DNA of 64,000 nucleotides from positions 62,001-126,000 of the forward strand of contig JAJYWN010000060.1 of NCBI GenBank assembly GCA_021791495.1, written 5' to 3'. The notes under the pieces are model-generated. The model ran no database searches. It saw only the letters and a list, made by a program, of their open reading frames with translations, and was not told the origin of the DNA. Source of the stretch: Bacillota bacterium (GTDB lineage Bacteria; Bacillota; Sulfobacillia; JAJYWN01). Made by a program: the position numbers and the translations under genes. This document shows positions 42,466 to 50,712 of this stretch, in pieces. Within the stretch, counting starts at the first letter, position 1. The number at the start of each line of letters is the position of its first letter.

Positions 42466-43851
42466 TCATCTATTTCCACCCGGTTCCAGCCCCTCCACAT
42501 CCCACTCGCCCCTACTCATGACTAGGCGGACCCTGTAGCCGCACTTGGCACAGCGGCCTTCGTCGCCCTCTTTCGGCGCCGTGCCGAAGTCGATCTCCCA
42601 GCCGCACAAGGGGCAGTAGAAGACCACGGGATACACGCCGACCGACATCTCCTCGATCATCTCTTGGAAGATGCCGACGTGACCCTGCTCGGACCGGGAC
42701 TGATCCCTAAACGTGCGCGCCAGATCCTTATCCGTCGTCTCCTTCGAGAACTGAAGGTAGGTGTCACGCGCCACCTGTTCGAAATCGAGATTCAACTTCA
42801 TGTGCATCAGGGTCCGGGAAAATCCGTGGCTCTCCGGCGCCACCCGCTCCTGGAGGTATTCCAGGGCGCTGCCGATGTGGTCACCCTCGCTGCGCATCAC
42901 GCCTTCCAGGGCCGAATTCACCCGCGGGTTCTTGATGTCCGCCAGTTGGTAGCGATAGCGGTTATTGGCCCCATACTCAAGGTTCAGGGCGGCCACGACG
43001 TTCCCCGTGTCGATGTCGTCGACGACGGTCTCCGGCTTCGCCCGGTTCGCCCGGTAGTAGGCGTAGGTGATTGGATCGACCGTGTTCAAGGGGGCGCCGC
43101 CCACCACGTCCGCCACGAACAGGGTGTGGGTGCCGGCGTCGATGGACTTGTCCCTCAGGATTTTCAGTTCCAGGTAGGCGACGCCGTCCCTCAGCACGGG
43201 GCAACCGGTCACCGGTCCCGGCATGTAATCCACGCCGGCCGTGCCCGCCGTACCGGCTGTGCCGGCCACGCCTGGTGTGCCTGGTGTACCTGGTGTGCCG
43301 GCGAACTTGTCGACGTCGCGGCCACTGGAGAAACCGAACTTCTTGATCAGGCGCATGTTCCCCTTACCCAACACCGTCACGGCGGCTATTCCGCTGGCGG
43401 CGATGAATTCGTGGGTCAGGTTGTTCTTATTGATGCCAAGGGCGACACGGGGCGGGTCGGAGGTAATCTGGAAGACCGTGTTGGCGGCCTGTCCGTTCAG
43501 GCGGCCGTCTTTCTTCGAAGTCACCACGAACATGCCGTAGGACATGGCGTAGAGGCCGGCCTTCCAGGCGTCGGCGGTGGAAGGGGATGGCGGTACGGTC
43601 GGAACGGCGGGGGCGGCCGACGGCCCTTTGGCCGGTGCCTTGGCTGGAGCCGTGGGTACCGCGGGAGCGGCTCCCGTCGCCGATGCCGTGGAGGCCGGGG
43701 TGGCAGCCAAAGTTATCTTCGAAGTCTCTTCGACGTCTTTCACTTCTTCGAACGACGACTTCGGCGCCCCGCACACTGGACAGACCTCGGGCGGCTCCGG
43801 TCCTTCATGAATGTAGCCGCACACCGTGCAACGCCATTTCTTACTGGCCAT
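42466..43851 (-). CDS. Rubredoxin-flavin reductase-rubrerythrin fusion
   Basis: In this 461-residue multidomain redox protein, residues 1-35 hold a rubredoxin-like Fe(Cys)4 site (CTVCGY and CPVCGAP). An Ala/Pro linker spans about 40-95. A flavin-reductase domain of the high-molecular-weight rubredoxin type ([20 protein letters not shown]) runs from about 96 to 275, interrupted near 185-210 by Gly-Thr-Pro / Gly-Thr-Ala triplets. A ferritin-like di-iron domain covers about 280-400 ([38 protein letters not shown]). A C-terminal Cys4 site (CPLCGWE, CAKCGYR) ends it. The family's Hrb and rubrerythrin reactions suggest an NAD(P)H-to-peroxide or -oxygen electron path within one chain. The second ATG (43849-43851) is better spaced to GGGGGAG. 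It lies downstream of two related genes. Confidence 0.85.
   Translation of the reverse strand: MASKKWRCTVCGYIHEGPEPPEVCPVCGAPKSSFEEVKDVEETSKITLAATPASTASATGAAPAVPTAPAKAPAKGPSAAPAVPTVPPSPSTADAWKAGLYAMSYGMFVVTSKKDGRLNGQAANTVFQITSDPPRVALGINKNNLTHEFIAASGIAAVTVLGKGNMRLIKKFGFSSGRDVDKFAGTPGTPGTPGVAGTAGTAGTAGVDYMPGPVTGCPVLRDGVAYLELKILRDKSIDAGTHTLFVADVVGGAPLNTVDPITYAYYRANRAKPETVVDDIDTGNVVAALNLEYGANNRYRYQLADIKNPRVNSALEGVMRSEGDHIGSALEYLQERVAPESHGFSRTLMHMKLNLDFEQVARDTYLQFSKETTDKDLARTFRDQSRSEQGHVGIFQEMIEEMSVGVYPVVFYCPLCGWEIDFGTAPKEGDEGRCAKCGYRVRLVMSRGEWDVEGLEPGGNR
43225..43310 (-). repeat. Gly-X-Y triplet repeat DNA inside the fusion gene
   Basis: Imperfect 9-bp tandem units (plus-strand CCTGGTGTG and CCGGCTGTG variants) encode [10 protein letters not shown] then [12 protein letters not shown] on the minus strand. 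It interrupts the flavin-reductase domain in frame. It may be a recent slippage expansion forming a surface loop. Confidence 0.75.
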
Positions 43852-43920
43852 CATCGCTCCCCCTTCGCCTCACACGGGCATCCATCGCTACCTCTCTGTG
43901 CGGCCCAGCCTTCACATGCG

Positions 43921-43952
43921 GTGGCCCGGCCAGGATTCCCTGGTCAGGCCAC
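43921..43952 (-). terminator. Hairpin between the rubredoxin-domain and fusion genes
   Basis: A 14-bp stem with two imperfect pairs (43921-43934 with 43939-43952) and a 4-base loop. There is no T-run on the minus strand, so it may be a processing or attenuation site within the operon. Confidence 0.35.
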
Positions 43953-43986
43953 CGGTCGTTGTGGTGAAGTTCTACCGCGCCCCGGT

Positions 43987-44319
43987 CTAGCCCCACTTGC
44001 CCTTGTTCACGTGGGCCTGCATCTCCGCCTTGGCCGCCTGGCCGAGTTCATGAGCCGTCTGCTGCGCCTTCTTAAAGAGCTGGACGCAAGTAGGGTCCAG
44101 GTTCTCCTCAATACCCCGTTCGGACAGCTCCTCCAAAGTCTCCACCAAGTCGACGAAGCTCATCCACAGGCTGTTGGTCTGGCGCGACTTTTCGATGAGT
44201 TCCGCCTTGTCCGCCGGCACCTGTTCGAACTTCTCCCGCGGAGCCCCGCACTTCGGGCACTTCTCGGGGGCTTGGTCTCCGTCGTGGATGTAACCACATA
44301 CTGTGCAACGCCATTTCAT
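43987..44319 (-). CDS. Rubredoxin-domain protein with helical C-terminus
   Basis: The 110-residue protein has an N-terminal rubredoxin-like [14 protein letters not shown] plus CPKCGAP iron site, almost the same as that of the fusion protein downstream, then a 75-residue helical region ([22 protein letters not shown]). It is presumably a cytoplasmic one-electron carrier feeding rubrerythrin-type peroxidases; the helical part is of unknown function. The start ATG 44317-44319 follows GAGGAGG. It lies between the rubrerythrin and fusion genes on the same strand. Confidence 0.82.
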   Translation of the reverse strand: MKWRCTVCGYIHDGDQAPEKCPKCGAPREKFEQVPADKAELIEKSRQTNSLWMSFVDLVETLEELSERGIEENLDPTCVQLFKKAQQTAHELGQAAKAEMQAHVNKGKWG

Positions 44320-44414
44320 GGCCGGTACCTCCTCGTCAATAGTTCGTGGTCTGCCGTCACCTGTCGATTGCGGTGATCCTCTGCCGTTCAGGTCCGTCCG
44401 GGTCGGGCGCGGCG

Positions 44415-44948
44415 CTAGACTTTCGGTTCGTAGAACGCGCGCGGGTGGGCACAGGCCGGGCAGACTTCGGGCGCTTCCTTGCCGGTGTGGATGTAGCCAC
44501 AGTTCCGGCAACGCCACTGGATTTCGCTGTCCCTCTTGAACACGGTCCCGTCCTTTACGCGCCGCAGCAGTTCGCGGTACCGCTTCTCGTGTTCGGCCTC
44601 AATCTCGGCCACTTCGCGGAAGAGATCGGCGATGGCGTCGAAGCCCTCTTCCCGGGCTTCCTTCTCAAAGGTCTTGTACATGCTGGTCCACTCGTAGTTC
44701 TCGCCGCCGGCGGCCGCCTCGAGGTTCTCGGCCGTCCCGCCGCCGATGAGGCCCAGAGCCCGGGCCCAGAGCTTGGCGTGCTCCTTTTCGTTATCGGCCG
44801 TTTCAAGGAAGATCGCGGCGATCTGCTCGAAGCCGTCCTTCTTCGCCACCGAGGCGAAGTAGGTGTACTTATTCCGGGCCTGCGACTCGCCCGCAAAGGC
44901 ATTCTTCAGGTTCTCTTCCGTCCTGGTACCCTTCAAGTCCTTGGCCAT
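44415..44948 (-). CDS. rbr: Rubrerythrin
   Basis: The 177-residue classical rubrerythrin reduces hydrogen peroxide to water with electrons from rubredoxin in the anaerobe cytoplasm. The di-iron domain has [32 protein letters not shown] and [10 protein letters not shown]. The C-terminal rubredoxin domain has [10 protein letters not shown] and [10 protein letters not shown]. Length and order are standard. Start ATG 44946-44948 follows a purine-rich GAGGGGGAA. It is second of the perR-rbr-rd-fusion series. Confidence 0.94.
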   Translation of the reverse strand: MAKDLKGTRTEENLKNAFAGESQARNKYTYFASVAKKDGFEQIAAIFLETADNEKEHAKLWARALGLIGGGTAENLEAAAGGENYEWTSMYKTFEKEAREEGFDAIADLFREVAEIEAEHEKRYRELLRRVKDGTVFKRDSEIQWRCRNCGYIHTGKEAPEVCPACAHPRAFYEPKV

Positions 44949-45009
44949 TTTGGGTTCCCCCTCTTCCTTTTCCTTTCGGTCATGGTCCTTCTGACTGCTG
45001 TCCCTTCGG

Positions 45010-45435
45010 TTACCGCCCCTTGGCTTGGCAGTCCGGGCATACACCGTACACCTGGACCTGATTCCTCACTACCTTGAAACCCTTCTTCTCCGCCTGCCGG
45101 TCGATCTCGCTAACCGCCGGCAAGGCTTCACCGTCGATGTCCCAGATGCGCTCGCACTCGAGGCAGATGAGGTGGGCGTGGCCGGTGGCATTGCCGTCGT
45201 AGCGCGCCTCCCGGCTTTCGACGGGGAGTTTCTGCGCCAGACCGATCTCGTCCAGTACCTGAAGGGTCTGGTATACCGTGTTCAAGCTTAGGCTGGGGTA
45301 TCGCGCTTTCAGCTCGCCGTAGATGGTCTCCGCGGAGGGGTGCGACTTAGTGTCGCGGAGGTGCTCGTAAATGGCCAGACGCTGGGGCGTCAGGCGGCTG
45401 CCGCGCTCCCGTAACGCTTCTCGAAGCTTCTCCAC
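45010..45435 (-). CDS. perR: Fur-family peroxide regulator (PerR-like)
   Basis: The 141-residue metalloregulator has a winged helix ([37 protein letters not shown]) and a structural zinc site from two CxxC pairs (CLEC and CPDC) as in PerR. The regulatory metal site includes His in [10 protein letters not shown] and Asp/Glu residues nearby. Placed directly before rubrerythrin genes it most likely derepresses them on peroxide exposure. Start GTG 45433-45435 is 9 bases behind AAAGGAG; the ATG at 45444 touches that site. A consensus promoter lies 25 bases upstream. Confidence 0.85.
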   Translation of the reverse strand: MEKLREALRERGSRLTPQRLAIYEHLRDTKSHPSAETIYGELKARYPSLSLNTVYQTLQVLDEIGLAQKLPVESREARYDGNATGHAHLICLECERIWDIDGEALPAVSEIDRQAEKKGFKVVRNQVQVYGVCPDCQAKGR

Positions 45436-45459
45436 GTGCCGCATCTCCTTTCTGGCTCT

Positions 45460-45488
45460 ATCATAATGTCGGTAATTCGTACTGTCAA
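45460..45488 (-). promoter_or_regulatory. Sigma-A type promoter of perR
   Basis: On the minus strand, TTGACA (45483-45488) and TATGAT (45460-45465) are separated by exactly 17 bases. Transcription would start about 18-20 bases before the perR start codon. The AT-rich flank upstream contains GTAATAGGAATAAC, a partly palindromic candidate operator. Confidence 0.8.
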
Positions 45489-45651
45489 GTATTTATATCT
45501 AATTAGTTGTTATTCCTATTACTGCAGAACCGAACGCCGACCGAACATACTGGAAAGTTGCTTCCCATCCCAGAGACCGCGCGATGGAAAGTAATTTTCC
45601 ACCGGACGGCGCCCCTTAGCCCTGACCCGTACGGCGCAGCGGTATTGGCGG

Positions 45652-45683
45652 AAAAAGAAACAGACCCCTCCGCCAGGGAGGGG
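45652..45683 (-). terminator. Intrinsic terminator of the cupin gene
   Basis: CCCCTCC (45665-45671) and GGAGGGG (45677-45683) form a perfect 7-bp stem with a 5-base loop. On the minus strand it is followed by a T-rich run (TCTGTTTCTTTTT). It ends the transcript of the gene at 45743. Confidence 0.85.
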
Positions 45684-45742
45684 CCTGCTACCAAGGACGT
45701 GGGTTGAACTTGGGGTCCGGAGCGGCCAGTTGCAGGCCGCGT

Positions 45743-46105
45743 CTAGAACATGTCGCCTTCCTTCGGTACGATGCACATGAACTCGAACTCCGCTCCGCCA
45801 CCTTGCACGTTTTCAAAGAAGTGCCTGATGCCGCCCGGCACGTGAACGTAGCTGCCCCTCTCCAGCGCGACCCGCTCCCCGGCGATGGTCACGGCACCCT
45901 TTCCTTCCAGGACGAAGACCCAGTGCGGCCAGGCGTGTTCGTGCTCGTAAGTCCGGCCGCCATCACCCATGGTGAAGACGCGCATCACATGCGTGTCCCA
46001 GTTCCGCGCCGGCGAGTAGACGATGCGTTTCAGGGTGTTGTGGGCGGCCTCCTCGGAGACGCGTTTGGTTTCAAGGTTATCCTTGTGCCCGGTGAGTATG
46101 GACAT
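45743..46105 (-). CDS. Small single-domain cupin protein
   Basis: The 120-residue cytoplasmic cupin has motif 1 EHEHAWPHWVFVLEGKG with three candidate metal-binding His, and motif 2 SYVHVPGGIRHFFEN. It may be a small dioxygenase, isomerase or binding protein; the substrate cannot be told. Start ATG 46103-46105 follows GGAGGG. It is a single-gene unit framed by two terminators. Confidence 0.85.
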   Translation of the reverse strand: MSILTGHKDNLETKRVSEEAAHNTLKRIVYSPARNWDTHVMRVFTMGDGGRTYEHEHAWPHWVFVLEGKGAVTIAGERVALERGSYVHVPGGIRHFFENVQGGGAEFEFMCIVPKEGDMF

Positions 46106-46255
46106 GCTTCCAGTCCCTCCTGTCCTATGCGGGTTTTGGGTTTCACGCTTGTCTTCGGTGTCGGCGGGCCGCTTCCTCTCAGCCGCCCTTCCGCCGCACC
46201 CTTGCGACAGTGGCGAGCGGCCCCTCCGCCGCTTCCAACTTCAGACCACGGCACG

Positions 46256-46288
46256 AAAAGGCCCCGAACATGGAGTCCGGGGCCTTTT
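46256..46288 (-). terminator. Intrinsic terminator of the membrane-protein operon
   Basis: AAAAGGCCCCG (46256-46266) and CGGGGCCTTTT (46278-46288) form a perfect 11-bp stem with an 11-base loop. On the minus strand the stem ends in CCTTTT. It lies 46 bases after the stop of the serine hydrolase gene. Confidence 0.85.
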
Positions 46289-46334
46289 CCGGATTTGAGG
46301 TCTTTTCTCTCAACCGATGAGAAGCGTCACCGCC

Positions 46335-47195
46335 TCACGCATCCACTGCGAGCCTGTAGATATCGCGCGACATCTCCGCCACCGCCCAGCACATCCGCGG
46401 CGGCTCAGTCAGCCCCCGCGTCAGGACGGCGAGGATGTAGGCCGGCACCGGCCTGCCGTCTGGTCCCAGTTCGCGGCCGTAGACCACGCCCACGTCGTGG
46501 CGGTTCAGTTGCGACTCACCCGTCTTGTGGGCTACCCTCGTTCCAGGTGGCAGCAGCAGCGGGATACGGTCGTTTACCTGCTGCATTGCCATGATGTCCA
46601 GCAGGGCGCCGTCCGACGCCGGCGACACGCCCTGCCCGTTCACCAGGCGGTGAAGGAGCAGGCCCATGTCCTGGGCGGTGATGTGGTTGTCGATGGCCAA
46701 GCTGTAGTCGGGCCGGGCATAGAAGGCACCACCCACCAGCTTGCGGCGCAGCAGGGTGTTGCTGAGCCCCAGGCGGCCGGCGGTCTCGTTTACCGCCTCC
46801 ATGTCCACCAAATCGATGACCATGTTGGTGGCGGTGTTATCGCTGACGATGATCATCAAGGTCACCAGGTCGCGGAAGGTGACGGCCAGCCCCGAGTGCA
46901 TGGGGCGCAGTACACCCGACCCACCCGCCTTGCGGCTCTCGTGCACCGCATAGAGAGCGTCCAGGTCGAGGATGCCGGCTTCCACCTGCCGGAAGGCCTC
47001 CACCGCGATGGGCACCTTGATAACGCTGGCCGCCGCGAAGATCTCCTCGGCGTTGGCCGCGGCCGTGCGATCCGTCTTCAGGTCCTGAAAGAAGACGGCC
47101 GCCTCGCCGAGATTCCTCTCCTTGATCTGCCAGAGAAACTCATTGATCCTCAGCCCGACATCGGAAATGAGGTTGGTGTTCATGGGCGCCGTCAT
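46335..47195 (-). CDS. Class A beta-lactamase-fold serine hydrolase without signal peptide
   Basis: The 286-residue protein has the penicillin-recognising triad: S57-V-I-K60 (SxxK), S118-D-N120 (SDN) and K224-T-G226 (HKTGES). The omega-loop glutamate of true class A beta-lactamases (RxExxLN) is not present; the region reads RRKLVGGAFYARPDY. No export signal is visible, so it appears cytoplasmic unless carried otherwise. It could be a D-amino acid peptidase or esterase. It is the last gene of an operon with four membrane proteins (gap 20 bp) and is followed by a strong terminator. The start at 47195 is close to AAGGG; ATG 47183 is an alternative. Confidence 0.8.
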   Translation of the reverse strand: MTAPMNTNLISDVGLRINEFLWQIKERNLGEAAVFFQDLKTDRTAAANAEEIFAAASVIKVPIAVEAFRQVEAGILDLDALYAVHESRKAGGSGVLRPMHSGLAVTFRDLVTLMIIVSDNTATNMVIDLVDMEAVNETAGRLGLSNTLLRRKLVGGAFYARPDYSLAIDNHITAQDMGLLLHRLVNGQGVSPASDGALLDIMAMQQVNDRIPLLLPPGTRVAHKTGESQLNRHDVGVVYGRELGPDGRPVPAYILAVLTRGLTEPPRMCWAVAEMSRDIYRLAVDA

Positions 47196-47215
47196 CCACC
47201 CTTCAGCCGCCTGAG

Positions 47216-47842
47216 CTACTTGATGATGTGTAACCAGTCTTTCAACAGGAACGTCACGCGCCCTGTCAGGAGTGCCACACGTCCCATCACTGTCGTGCCG
47301 TAGGCCGCGCCGAAGCCGACCATCATGATCCAGCGTCCGACCCGTCCGACCTGGATGGCCACATCGCCCACGGTGCCGCGGGCTTTGCCATAGATGAAGT
47401 AGGTCATGGTCGCCAGCACGCCCACGATGATGATCACGTTATTGATGGAGCTCAGGGGCATGATGGTCGCCTTGATCTGGGCGGCGCCCTGCGAGATGAT
47501 GGTCCCGCCCATGGACAACCCGGCGCCGGTGCCCAGCAGGATGCCGACCGGGAGGGCCGAGATGCGGCGGTAGCGTTTGACCAGCGTGGTGTAAAGCAGG
47601 AGCCCCATCACGATGCTCAGGAAGGCTAAGGTCCGCTGTACACCCGGTGTGTTTGCCGCCAGCATTGGCTGCCAGGCCAGGGTCTTGACGCTTCGAACGC
47701 CCATGACCAGCGCGTGTCCGGCCGACACCCCGATGAAAATATGCTCGACGTATCGGTAGACCCGGTTATCGCGGAAGAGATAGCTCCAAACGGCGAGGTT
47801 CAGGATAACGCCGATCCAGATGCCCACCGTGACCGTCGACAT
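47216..47842 (-). CDS. Uncharacterised membrane protein, about six segments
   Basis: I do not recognise the family by name. The 208-residue protein has about six hydrophobic helices (GIWIGVILNLAVWSYLF first), with small polar loops and glycine-rich helices (VGILLGTGAGLSMGGTII). It has no large soluble domain. Its ATG directly follows the TAG of the preceding gene, so the two are coupled. It is fourth in the operon starting at 50130. A helper or channel subunit of a membrane complex is a guess. Confidence 0.75.
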   Translation of the reverse strand: MSTVTVGIWIGVILNLAVWSYLFRDNRVYRYVEHIFIGVSAGHALVMGVRSVKTLAWQPMLAANTPGVQRTLAFLSIVMGLLLYTTLVKRYRRISALPVGILLGTGAGLSMGGTIISQGAAQIKATIMPLSSINNVIIIVGVLATMTYFIYGKARGTVGDVAIQVGRVGRWIMMVGFGAAYGTTVMGRVALLTGRVTFLLKDWLHIIK

Positions 47843-48682
47843 CTAGCGCACCCCCCTTGCCTTGCGGGCTGCCGCTCCGAGGATGAAGGAGAGGTTGCCC
47901 AGGACGATCAGGATGATCACAAGGCTATGGGCCATCGATTGCCCCTCCATGGAGGCCGTGGCCGCGCCCGGCTGTTTCAATAACGTCTCGTATTGTGCCG
48001 ACCCGCTGATGCCCTTGAGCATGCCTTTCAGCTGTCCGGATTGCAGATACGGGACGAACTGCGGTACCAGCATGGCGCCCGACAGGAACACCAGCGGCGT
48101 GCCGTAGGGGCCCTGCACCTGCTTGACCCAGTCCAGGCCGCCGGGGGTGATGTTCACCGCCGCCGCCACCACGAGGGTGAAGTCCTTGGCGGTCTTGACG
48201 CCGGCCATGGCCGGCATGCCGGCCGTGGAGTTGCCGTAATAGTCCTTCGGGAAGGTCGCGGGGAAGTCCCGCGCCATGGCTGCCACGGCGGTCTCGCCGC
48301 CCGGTACGAAGCCCAGGTTGACGAGGCGGTCCCCGTACTTGATGCCTTTCTTCTGGAAGTACTTCACCAAGTCGTCGGCCACCATCGGTCCGTCCTGGAC
48401 CACCGCGGGAATGAGTACCCGCGCCCCGCGGTCGAGGGCGTGCTGGACGATGGCGATGGAACCGGCGTAGAGGTCGGCCTTATAGGCCACACTGGTGTCC
48501 ATGGCGAAGATCAGGACGTCGCCCTGTTTCAACTGGTTGACCTGGTTGAAGGCCTGCTGGGTCATGGGTTCAATCATGGTGGGCAGTCCCAGGGGCTTCA
48601 TGAGAGGGACGGCCACGGCCAGGAACAGCAGGACGTAGATGATGCGCCGGTCGATGCGTCCCAGGTGATCAAAGAAGTTCAT
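47843..48682 (-). CDS. Uncharacterised membrane-anchored protein
   Basis: The 279-residue protein has one hydrophobic helix at each end (IIYVLLFLAVAVPLM near 15-30 and VIILIVLGNLSFILGAA near 255-272) and a soluble alpha/beta domain of about 215 residues between them (GDVLIFAMDTSVAYKADLY, GARVLIPAVVQDGP, LVNLGFVPGGETAVAAMARD). The alternating strands and glycine loops suggest a Rossmann-like fold, but no nucleotide motif is clear. Start ATG 48680-48682 follows AAAGGAGGAG. It is third in the operon. Confidence 0.75.
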   Translation of the reverse strand: MNFFDHLGRIDRRIIYVLLFLAVAVPLMKPLGLPTMIEPMTQQAFNQVNQLKQGDVLIFAMDTSVAYKADLYAGSIAIVQHALDRGARVLIPAVVQDGPMVADDLVKYFQKKGIKYGDRLVNLGFVPGGETAVAAMARDFPATFPKDYYGNSTAGMPAMAGVKTAKDFTLVVAAAVNITPGGLDWVKQVQGPYGTPLVFLSGAMLVPQFVPYLQSGQLKGMLKGISGSAQYETLLKQPGAATASMEGQSMAHSLVIILIVLGNLSFILGAAARKARGVR

Positions 48683-48698
48683 CTGCCGTCTCCTCCTT

Positions 48699-49337
48699 TC
48701 ATGAGTTGCCCGAGCCGCCGCCGCCGCCGAACATGCCCTTTTCCATCCCAAGGATGATCCGCATGGCGGTGGCGATGTAGCCGAGGGCGGCGCCCAGGAG
48801 GATGCCGCGCATGGCCGCGGTGTTCGGTACCGACAGAATCCAGGTCGAAATGTCCGGGAACTTGGACCAGATCACAGCGCCGACGGGTACCGCGCCCAGC
48901 ATGACCAGGGTGCCTGAGATCAGGAAGACCGCGGCATCACTGTTCCGGATGCGGAACGCCCGGTAGGCGGCGGAGAAGATATAGAAGCACAACATGGCGA
49001 AGAAGCTGGAGTCCAGCGTGTTATTGAAATTCTGGAACATGAAGGTGTAGAACTTGTCCGACGGCTTGCCAAAGACGGCGCCGGCCAGCACCATGAGGGT
49101 GAGGGAGGCCAGAAGAACGGCGCTGTACGGCGCGTCGGCGTGGCCCTTGAGGACCTTCTTCCCGTGGCTGATGAACAGGCTGATGGCCCCGACACCAAGG
49201 GCGAAGGCCGCGATGACCAACGCCATGCTTTGGACCATCCCGACCGCTTTCGCTTCCGGGGGAGCCAGCTTCAGGAAGAAGATGGCCAGCATGGCTATAC
49301 CGGCGACCGAGCCCAACACTTGCCCGATGCGAATCAA
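48699..49337 (-). CDS. Uncharacterised polytopic membrane protein with Gly-rich tail
   Basis: The 212-residue protein has about six hydrophobic helices: the first spans the N-terminus (IGQVLGSVAGIAMLAIFFL) and the last precedes the tail GMFGGGGGSGNS. Loops are short; FRIRNSDAAVFLISG is the most polar segment. It is second in the operon, 16 bp from both neighbours. I do not recognise a family and cannot assign a function. Confidence 0.75.
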   Translation of the reverse strand: MIRIGQVLGSVAGIAMLAIFFLKLAPPEAKAVGMVQSMALVIAAFALGVGAISLFISHGKKVLKGHADAPYSAVLLASLTLMVLAGAVFGKPSDKFYTFMFQNFNNTLDSSFFAMLCFYIFSAAYRAFRIRNSDAAVFLISGTLVMLGAVPVGAVIWSKFPDISTWILSVPNTAAMRGILLGAALGYIATAMRIILGMEKGMFGGGGGSGNS

Positions 49338-49353
49338 CGTGGCTTTCCCCCTT

Positions 49354-50130
49354 TCACTTGCTCAGGATTTTGGAAATCGAGTCGTTCCCGAAGGCCTTCA
49401 GAATGACCCCGATGGCGATCAGCGCCATGAACAGCATCTTGCCGATGTCCTGGCCCAAGAGGCCGCCCAGGCGCATGGGGTCGCGGGACAGGTAGGCGCC
49501 GGCGATGAAGACTTCTTCGCCGATAAGGGTGTAGTCGCAGCAGGCCACGAAGAACTGGGTCTGCAAGGTGTTCGCCGTGCCGCCGATCTGCATGGCGCCG
49601 GCCAAGTAGCCACCCTCAAGGAGCAGCAGGGACTCGGCGAAGAACAGTCCGATGTAGATGTTGCCGGCCGGCTTTTCGCGGGAGTAAATACCCAGGATGC
49701 CGCCGGCGTAGGCGAACTGGTTAGGCGACAGGTAACGGACCATGTCGGATTGGTAAGCATCCGGCTTGCCCTCGACGACGAAACCTTCGCGCACCACCGA
49801 CTCGGCCACCGGATAGACTTCGGCCTGGCAGACGGTGGCAATCATCTTGCCATCGGTCTGCGCCACCTTCCGCGCCACGTAGGACATGACTTCCAGACCG
49901 GCCAGAATCTGCGAAGCCTCGACGTCAACTAGGCCGCCGCGCCCGGGGGACACGTGGACCGGCCGGCCCATCTCGACGCAGCGGCCGATTAGTTCGTCAA
50001 TGGCATCCAGCTGCGGCAGCTTACGCACTTCGGGCACCTTACCCCTGCGGGCCGACTGGAGACGCCACAGGATAGCGCCGCAGACGATCACTAGCAGGAT
50101 GAAACCTGATAACTTCCCAGGAAGGAACAC
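49354..50130 (-). CDS. DUF6754-like membrane protein, first gene of the operon
   Basis: The 258-residue protein has an N-terminal anchor (GFILLVIVCGAILW), a soluble domain with RPVHVSPGRGGLVDVEASQI, and a C-terminal half rich in hydrophobic and glycine residues ending in a last helix (MLFMALIAIGVILKAF). The conserved-looking segments RPVHVSPGRG and TANTLQTQFFVACCDYTLIGEE recall the uncharacterised DUF6754 family. Start GTG 50128-50130 is placed behind GAGGAGG; the ATG at 50163 has no ribosome site. The family is associated with other membrane proteins of unknown function, as here. Confidence 0.75.
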   Translation of the reverse strand: MFLPGKLSGFILLVIVCGAILWRLQSARRGKVPEVRKLPQLDAIDELIGRCVEMGRPVHVSPGRGGLVDVEASQILAGLEVMSYVARKVAQTDGKMIATVCQAEVYPVAESVVREGFVVEGKPDAYQSDMVRYLSPNQFAYAGGILGIYSREKPAGNIYIGLFFAESLLLLEGGYLAGAMQIGGTANTLQTQFFVACCDYTLIGEEVFIAGAYLSRDPMRLGGLLGQDIGKMLFMALIAIGVILKAFGNDSISKILSK

Positions 50131-50712
50131 GCCTCCACCTCCTCTTTCAGAGTTGAAGTTCAAGACGGTTGAGACAAGAGCGATAGTGCGACAGTGATAA
50201 CGACACCAACAGCGTCAGTGCGAAAAGCGAGGTGTCTCCGGCCGATCACCTCTTCTCCTCCGGTCAGTCACGCCTGGTTGCGCCGCGTCTGTGCCTTTGT
50301 CTGGTTCTGCTCCTGTGTCCGTGACCTCTTTGACGGTAGATGTGTAGCCAGTGGAGAACGTGGGGTGCGAAGACGAGGTGGCAACGATGTTGTCAAGTTG
50401 GACAGGTCCCGCGGATGGTCTATGTCAGCAAACTCCGGTTGAGAACGGGCCATTCTTCACCAAACTGCCTGTTCCTTCTACCGATACCATAGTCTTGCCG
50501 TGCCAATCTCGACCACGGCCAAAATCGTCCGGCTTCTGGCGATCACCGAACTGCAGTAGACGCCTATCTGGCGGGGGTTGGAGGGGTTTTCTTCCGATGC
50601 GTCCGAACTATCCAGCCGGCAATTTCACATGCCGTGAAGGTGACATAGACATGCCACCGACACGGCTCCTGGGGGTTGGCGCGGGCCGCGAGAAATCGCC
50701 CCGTGGTTGAGG
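50131..50712. other. Non-coding stretch, 582 bp
   Basis: It is the upstream region of the membrane-protein operon and the downstream flank of tatC. It contains a small hairpin at 50229-50252. Short open frames between 50350 and 50710 have no ribosome site and no protein-like composition. I see no gene. Confidence 0.6.
50229..50252 (-). promoter_or_regulatory. Leader hairpin upstream of the DUF6754-like gene
   Basis: On the minus strand, GAGGTG and CACCTC arms with a 12-base loop are followed by GCTTTT, about 100 bases before the start codon. A weak terminator or attenuator in the leader is possible. Confidence 0.3.

Larger units (their letters stand above)
45436..45742. other. Intergenic region, 307 bp
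   Basis: It holds the perR promoter at its left end, an AT-rich stretch around 45490-45530 that could carry the operator, and the terminator of the cupin gene at 45652-45683. I see no gene in it. Confidence 0.7.

Noticed and set aside
42664-44376. 570-codon plus-strand open frame opposite the rubredoxin genes
   Set aside because: Antisense to the rubredoxin-flavin reductase-rubrerythrin gene; His/Arg/Gly-rich shadow translation with no ribosome site.
45490-45530. Consensus PerR box
   Set aside because: The AT-rich stretch upstream of perR has only a partial palindrome and matches the 15-bp consensus poorly, so no operator is claimed.
50351-50710. 119-codon open frame in the gap before tatC
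   Set aside because: No ribosome site, no family motif, and a composition like translated non-coding DNA.
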